Shown here one piece after another: positions 6,727-10,334 of a stretch of 10,334 bases of DNA (positions are counted from its first letter, which is position 1; every line of letters begins with the position of its first letter). Both the position numbers and the translations under genes were made by a program. The notes beneath the pieces are model-generated. The model was not told the origin of the DNA and ran no database searches. It worked only from the letters and a program-made list of their open reading frames with translations. Source of the stretch: an uncultured Lachnospiraceae bacterium (GTDB taxonomy: Bacteria > Bacillota > Clostridia > Lachnospirales > Lachnospiraceae); NCBI GenBank assembly GCA_905236365.1, contig CAJOPP010000192.1:1-10334 (forward strand), written 5' to 3'.

Positions 6727-9234
6727 TCACTTAGCATCTTTCAACATATTTCCAATTTGCATATTCTGAATCTGTCTCCGTAAAAAGTATCTCATCATGC
6801 ATAACACCATACTCACAAAAACAAACGCACATCCCCCATTCTTTATCAACAAATCCGTATTCTCATCAAAGAATAACCCAATTGCCAGACCAAGTAAAGC
6901 CCCAATCTCCATGCTGTGCACAAAACCGTAAAAAATTCTGTTGATCAGCACTTTTTCACTCATTCCCAATGCTCGTAGAATGCCATAATTTTTCCTGTTC
7001 CGAATCATATAATTATGCATAAAAACCCCTACTGTAATACCAGAAATACTGAATATCAGAATCAACAAGAGTATCCCAAGTACTCTTACATATCTCGCAT
7101 ATTCCGCCTCCATTTCTTCCATAGATCGTTTGGAATAAAATACACCACCCTGCAACTTACTTTGCATAATATTCAGATAATCATCCATCTTTTCCCTGAT
7201 ATCCGAATCCATTTCTGCCGGCACATAGATTTCTGCTCTGCCATATCCACTAAACAGCTGACTCTCTTCAAAACAGTTCTTCGTAAGTACCACTGTAATC
7301 CCATCTCGTTTTTGACAATACACTCCCCTCTCAAACTCGTATTCCTGCTCCAGCACATCAAACAATTCCAGCTTCTCTGTCCGGAACCGGATGCCATCGT
7401 CACATACATCTACGCCACCAAATAACAGAAAATCCCCTTTTTTCACCTCAATTTGATTCTCCAGAGCATCTGGTACAAACAGAAGAATACCGTTTTTCTT
7501 TTTTAAAATATCGGAAGACATTTCTCTTCCCATTGATTTATATAATGCCTCCAATTCCTCCGGATTCAAGACTACAAAATTCACATTCGGAATCGGAGTA
7601 TACTGTTCTGCTTCCTGTGGCCATTGTCCATAAATGATAGAATTTTCTGCATCCGTATCCGGTAAATCATTCTCCATTTTCCATTTTTGAAAATAAGTTG
7701 GTACTTTTTGCTTATCAAACAGCAAGGTAGTATTCTTATTATTTGGATATCCATCCACCGCTATCTGTTTGCTGAGTGCCTGCAGTCCCTCCATATCCGC
7801 ATCTGAATAACAAAGATCCGTGTCATATTCAATACTATATCCGTCCCTGTTTTCCGAAACAGAGACTCTCTTAGCAATCAAGGAATAATCCGGATAACCG
7901 GCATAGTTATTTTTTGCCGTTTCCATAACAACCAGACTTCCATAGCAGATCAGGTAGAGAAGTGCAAACAACAAAATCCAGCTTCCCCGAGGCCCTGATA
8001 AATGGTTAACATAATCAAAATGAAGCTTTCGATTCTTCACACCGCGAAATACGGTATAACTGCCAGGTGCCAACAAATATGTAATACTTTTCCGCTTCTC
8101 AGTCCGGTATTTTCCGTAAAAAAAGCAAACTTCTATTGCCAGAAGCAACCCATTCCACACAACCAAAAACAGAGGGTCAGCAACGCTGTTTTCTAATAGA
8201 GAATCCTGATATGCAAATCTTATTAACTCATTGAATGCCCGGCTGATCATCATGCTCCATAAGCAACCCACACCTGTAAAAAAACATAACTGAATCAGGC
8301 AAATACAATATGATGCACCAGGTGATAATCCATATACCTGAAACACTCCAAGTTTTTCCTCATATCCGTAGTAAAAGGCAGATAAGATTGTTAATACAGC
8401 CGTCGCAATTGCCACTAGCAAAATACCGGAAAAAAGATATCCCATTAGTCTGATTTCCATGCAATACTGTAATCCTCTATTATACAGATTATCATTTTCA
8501 TAAGTATTCTCTACCAGATCTTCTCTGTCATATTTTCGAAAATATCCATATATACGCTGCATTGCCTTCCTGTGATCCAGTTCCAACCGCTCCATTGTCC
8601 GGTCTGACAGCAATGCGGATTGATAGACTTCTGCATCCAAAGAACTCCTGTTTTTCGAAAAAAGCAGATTGGGATAGTTTCTTTCTAACGGACTCACATC
8701 GACATTTACATTCAATGCATTGGAATAATTTTCGACAATACCACAAACCTTAACCTCTTCCTGATATCCACCATATTTCAGTGAAATCATTTCTCCCGGT
8801 TCATCAATACCAAACAGCTCCGCAACAAATTTTTCCAATGCAACTTCTTTTTCCTGCTTTGGCATCCGCCCCTTCAACAGGTGCATATTGACCATTTCCA
8901 AAAACTGCTCATCCACAAACCCAAGCGTCAGCACGCTGTTTTCTTTCTTTAACATACCAAAGTTCTCATAGCACCCAATCGCCAGCTCCGGTATCTCCTG
9001 CAATTTTGCAATATCTTCATCCGACAACCGGTTTAGTCCACATACATAAGAACCATATGTTCTTTCCGCCTCCGATATTTTCTGTTCCACTTGCAGCCTT
9101 GCGGTAAAAAAAGCAAGATTCGCCAGCACTCCTGCTGTGGCAATCAAACCGATGATTCCAAACACTATTTTTTTTCGATTCTTCAGCAGCATCGTTGCCA
9201 AACGAATGTTTTTCATAGTTTTCCCTTTCAACAT
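6727..9234 (-). CDS. ABC transporter permease, duplicated FtsX/MacB type
   Basis: The protein has 835 residues with eight predicted membrane segments in a duplicated one-plus-three layout. TM1 is at about 22-44, an outside domain at 45-264, TM2-4 at about 266-290, 311-334 and 355-375, TM5 at about 416-439, a second outside domain at 440-715, and TM6-8 at about 716-741, 770-788 and 798-816. The segment before TM7 (RNRKNYGILRALGMSEKVL) is the coupling-helix motif common to FtsX-like permeases. The family (LolCDE, MacB, FtsX) does not move solutes through a channel but passes ATP-driven motion to periplasmic or extracellular partners, or extrudes lipoproteins and peptides. It pairs with the ATPase just upstream. 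The ATG at 9234 overlaps the ATPase stop by 7 nt; M7 (9216) is an alternative start with its own SD. Confidence 0.92.
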   Translation of the reverse strand: MLKGKTMKNIRLATMLLKNRKKIVFGIIGLIATAGVLANLAFFTARLQVEQKISEAERTYGSYVCGLNRLSDEDIAKLQEIPELAIGCYENFGMLKKENSVLTLGFVDEQFLEMVNMHLLKGRMPKQEKEVALEKFVAELFGIDEPGEMISLKYGGYQEEVKVCGIVENYSNALNVNVDVSPLERNYPNLLFSKNRSSLDAEVYQSALLSDRTMERLELDHRKAMQRIYGYFRKYDREDLVENTYENDNLYNRGLQYCMEIRLMGYLFSGILLVAIATAVLTILSAFYYGYEEKLGVFQVYGLSPGASYCICLIQLCFFTGVGCLWSMMISRAFNELIRFAYQDSLLENSVADPLFLVVWNGLLLAIEVCFFYGKYRTEKRKSITYLLAPGSYTVFRGVKNRKLHFDYVNHLSGPRGSWILLFALLYLICYGSLVVMETAKNNYAGYPDYSLIAKRVSVSENRDGYSIEYDTDLCYSDADMEGLQALSKQIAVDGYPNNKNTTLLFDKQKVPTYFQKWKMENDLPDTDAENSIIYGQWPQEAEQYTPIPNVNFVVLNPEELEALYKSMGREMSSDILKKKNGILLFVPDALENQIEVKKGDFLLFGGVDVCDDGIRFRTEKLELFDVLEQEYEFERGVYCQKRDGITVVLTKNCFEESQLFSGYGRAEIYVPAEMDSDIREKMDDYLNIMQSKLQGGVFYSKRSMEEMEAEYARYVRVLGILLLILIFSISGITVGVFMHNYMIRNRKNYGILRALGMSEKVLINRIFYGFVHSMEIGALLGLAIGLFFDENTDLLIKNGGCAFVFVSMVLCMMRYFLRRQIQNMQIGNMLKDAK
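9222..9234 (-). promoter_or_regulatory. Coupled start region of the permease with two possible start codons
   Basis: On the minus strand the ATPase stop TGA (9228-9230) lies inside ATGTTGA, so the upstream ATG (9232-9234) overlaps it by 7 nt and has GGAG about 7 nt before it. AAAGGGA (9222-9228) sits about 5 nt before a second in-frame ATG at 9214-9216. Either start gives a normal FtsX N-terminus; the second begins MKNIRLATMLLKNRKK. Translational coupling to the ATPase is likely with the first. Confidence 0.5.
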
Positions 9235-9902
9235 CGGATTTCTCCATCTTTGATAAAAAAAACACGATCCGGGTCTTCGATTAGTTCTCTGTCATGTGTG
9301 ACCACCACTATGGTCGTCCCATATTCCCGATTAATTTTATCAAACAACTGTGCAATATTTTTGCCATTCTCACTATCCAGATTTCCGGTTGGCTCATCCG
9401 CAAACAAAATATCCGGTTTCATGATCATCGCCCTTGCAATCGCTACTCTTTGTTGCTGGCCCCCGGATAGCTGTGACGGATACATGGTCTGCACTTCCTG
9501 TAATCTTAAAATCTCCAGTAATTTTTCATATGCTGCCTCATCAAAAGTTCTGCCATTGATGATCAAAGGAACTTTCACATTATCCATTACACTCAATTCT
9601 GAAATCAGATGAAAGGACTGAAAAATAATACCAAATTGATTTCCTCTTATTTGGGCTTGCTTTTCTTCCGAACACTGATAAAAATCTATATTCCGATAGT
9701 ATACGTTTCCACTTGTCGGTTTTTCAATCCCCTGCAACATAGAAAGAAGCGTTGTCTTTCCGCTCCCGCTTTTTCCGAGAATCAGATTCACGCTTCCTTC
9801 TTTGATTCCAAATGATGTCGGTTTAATCACCTGCAATTTGTTGTGATGATGTTCATACTCTTTTACCAAATCTTTGCATTCCAATATGTAAGATTCTTCC
9901 AT
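9228..9902 (-). CDS. ABC transporter ATP-binding protein, LolD/MacB-like
   Basis: This 224-residue cytoplasmic ATPase has every expected motif: Walker A GKSGSGKT at 43-50, Q-loop with Gln95, signature LSGGQ at 145-149, Walker B ILFADE with catalytic Glu170, D-loop region GNLD at 173-176, and switch His203 in VVVTHD. Its length and the sequence around the signature (LSGGQQQRVAIARA) and Walker B (DEPTGNLDS) are typical of the LolD/MacB/FtsE class that partners FtsX-like permeases. It would form the ATP-hydrolysing dimer for the permease encoded next, whose start overlaps its stop. The start has AAGGAG 7 nt upstream. It is the first gene of the operon that is wholly inside the window; no convincing promoter or terminator lies between it and the ORF upstream. 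Confidence 0.96.
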   Translation of the reverse strand: MEESYILECKDLVKEYEHHHNKLQVIKPTSFGIKEGSVNLILGKSGSGKTTLLSMLQGIEKPTSGNVYYRNIDFYQCSEEKQAQIRGNQFGIIFQSFHLISELSVMDNVKVPLIINGRTFDEAAYEKLLEILRLQEVQTMYPSQLSGGQQQRVAIARAMIMKPDILFADEPTGNLDSENGKNIAQLFDKINREYGTTIVVVTHDRELIEDPDRVFFIKDGEIRC

Positions 9903-9939
9903 TGGTGATCTCCTTCAAGATTTTTTATTTTATACTTAT

Positions 9940-10146
9940 CTATTTAAATTTGCTTTCTCTTTTGATTTTCTCGCCCTGACCATACACCAATAATTTCCAG
10001 CACCGTTTCACCGAATAAAAGGATGAAACAATATAAAAACTGTTCTCCACAAGATTTTTCCAGTCTTTATCAGGAAATTGATATACATAAACCAAATATG
10101 GCAATTCTACTCCCGCAGATTCCATTGCACCCATTCTAATTCTCAT
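9940..10146 (-). CDS. Hypothetical 68-codon ORF, uncertain
   Basis: The ORF encodes a soluble, Tyr/Lys-rich protein of 68 residues (starting MRIRMGAMESAGVELPYLVY) with no recognised family. It lies in the same direction as the operon, between the ATPase and the partial gene at the right edge. Its amino acid mix looks protein-like, but the ATG has no Shine-Dalgarno, and an in-frame stop sits two codons before it. The nearest GGAGG (10175-10179 on the plus strand as CCTCC) is about 27 nt too far and leads to stops in all frames. A TTG codon after GGGAG would give a 54-residue form starting at PYLVYVYQ. It may be a real small gene, the tail of a decayed gene, or chance. Confidence 0.3.
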   Translation of the reverse strand: MRIRMGAMESAGVELPYLVYVYQFPDKDWKNLVENSFYIVSSFYSVKRCWKLLVYGQGEKIKRESKFK

Positions 10147-10189
10147 ATCTTAATTATGATTTATTTGAAAATTTCCTCCATTTCATTTC

Positions 10190-10334
10190 TTATTGATTAA
10201 TAGTCCCTGAGCCTTTCATATACCACGAAACTAATCCTGCTGATTGTTGATCCTTTACGCAAAAATCTATTCGATATGTTCCTTTCTTTAACGTCCCGTA
10301 ATTAACCTTTTTTTGTTTTCCATCTGCTTTTCCA
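10190..10334 (-). CDS. C-terminal end of an unrecognised protein (5' part outside the window)
   Basis: The minus strand is open from the right edge to a TAA at 10190-10192, giving the last 47 residues of a protein. The visible tail has the pattern GTLKKGTYRIDFCVKDQQ followed by AGLVSWYMKGSGTINQ. Alternating polar and hydrophobic residues with a K-G-T-Y-R-I turn suggest a beta-sandwich or secreted-protein fold, but this is inference from a short piece. It has the same direction as the ABC operon and may be its upstream member. No terminator follows within the 40 nt after its stop. Confidence 0.6.
   Translation of the reverse strand, partial: GKADGKQKKVNYGTLKKGTYRIDFCVKDQQSAGLVSWYMKGSGTINQ

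Noticed and set aside
9903..9939. Promoter for the ATPase (TATAAA-like sequence on the minus strand)
   Set aside because: The -10-like match stands in A/T-only sequence with no -35 at the right distance, so it is not distinguishable from background.

Overview
The window looks like chromosomal DNA of a low-GC Gram-positive bacterium, most likely a gut-type Clostridia member such as a Lachnospiraceae. Supporting signs are AT-rich coding with strong AGGAGG-type ribosome binding sites, a YesN-type AraC response regulator, and a secreted protein ending in BspA-like leucine-rich repeats. This placement is inference from gene content, not a measured phylogeny. Almost everything reads on the minus strand.

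Left edge (1-1580): a nearly complete YesN-type response regulator (receiver domain, long middle region, C-terminal AraC helix-turn-helix pair), whose last residues run off the window. Positions 1581-2088 hold no conventional gene. They contain a 16-bp imperfect hairpin whose mismatches become G-U pairs only in a minus-strand RNA, a candidate extended -10 on the minus strand, and a compact candidate plus-strand unit: promoter-like sequence, ideal Shine-Dalgarno, 17-codon His/Asp/Glu-rich ORF, then a shared terminator.

Middle and right (2089-9902): a probable operon on the minus strand, read right to left. It runs ABC ATPase (9228-9902), duplicated FtsX/MacB-type permease (6727-9234, overlapping the ATPase stop by 7 nt), O-antigen ligase/Wzy-like membrane protein (5364-6698, 28-nt gap) and a 1060-residue secreted protein (2120-5302, 61-nt gap). 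It closes with a strong intrinsic terminator at 2089-2116. The secreted protein joins a WG-like beta-repeat ectodomain, a 9 x 27-bp repeat-encoded linker and a BspA-like LRR tail.

Right edge (9903-10334): a weak 68-codon ORF without a ribosome binding site, and the last 47 codons of an unrecognised gene entering from the right.

Reading the operon as a whole, an ATP-driven mechanotransmission-type or exporter ABC pair is coupled to a polymerase/ligase-like membrane enzyme and a large cell-surface protein. That suggests a cell-envelope or surface-display function, but no glycosyltransferase, fusion protein or precursor peptide is visible, so the substrate is unknown.
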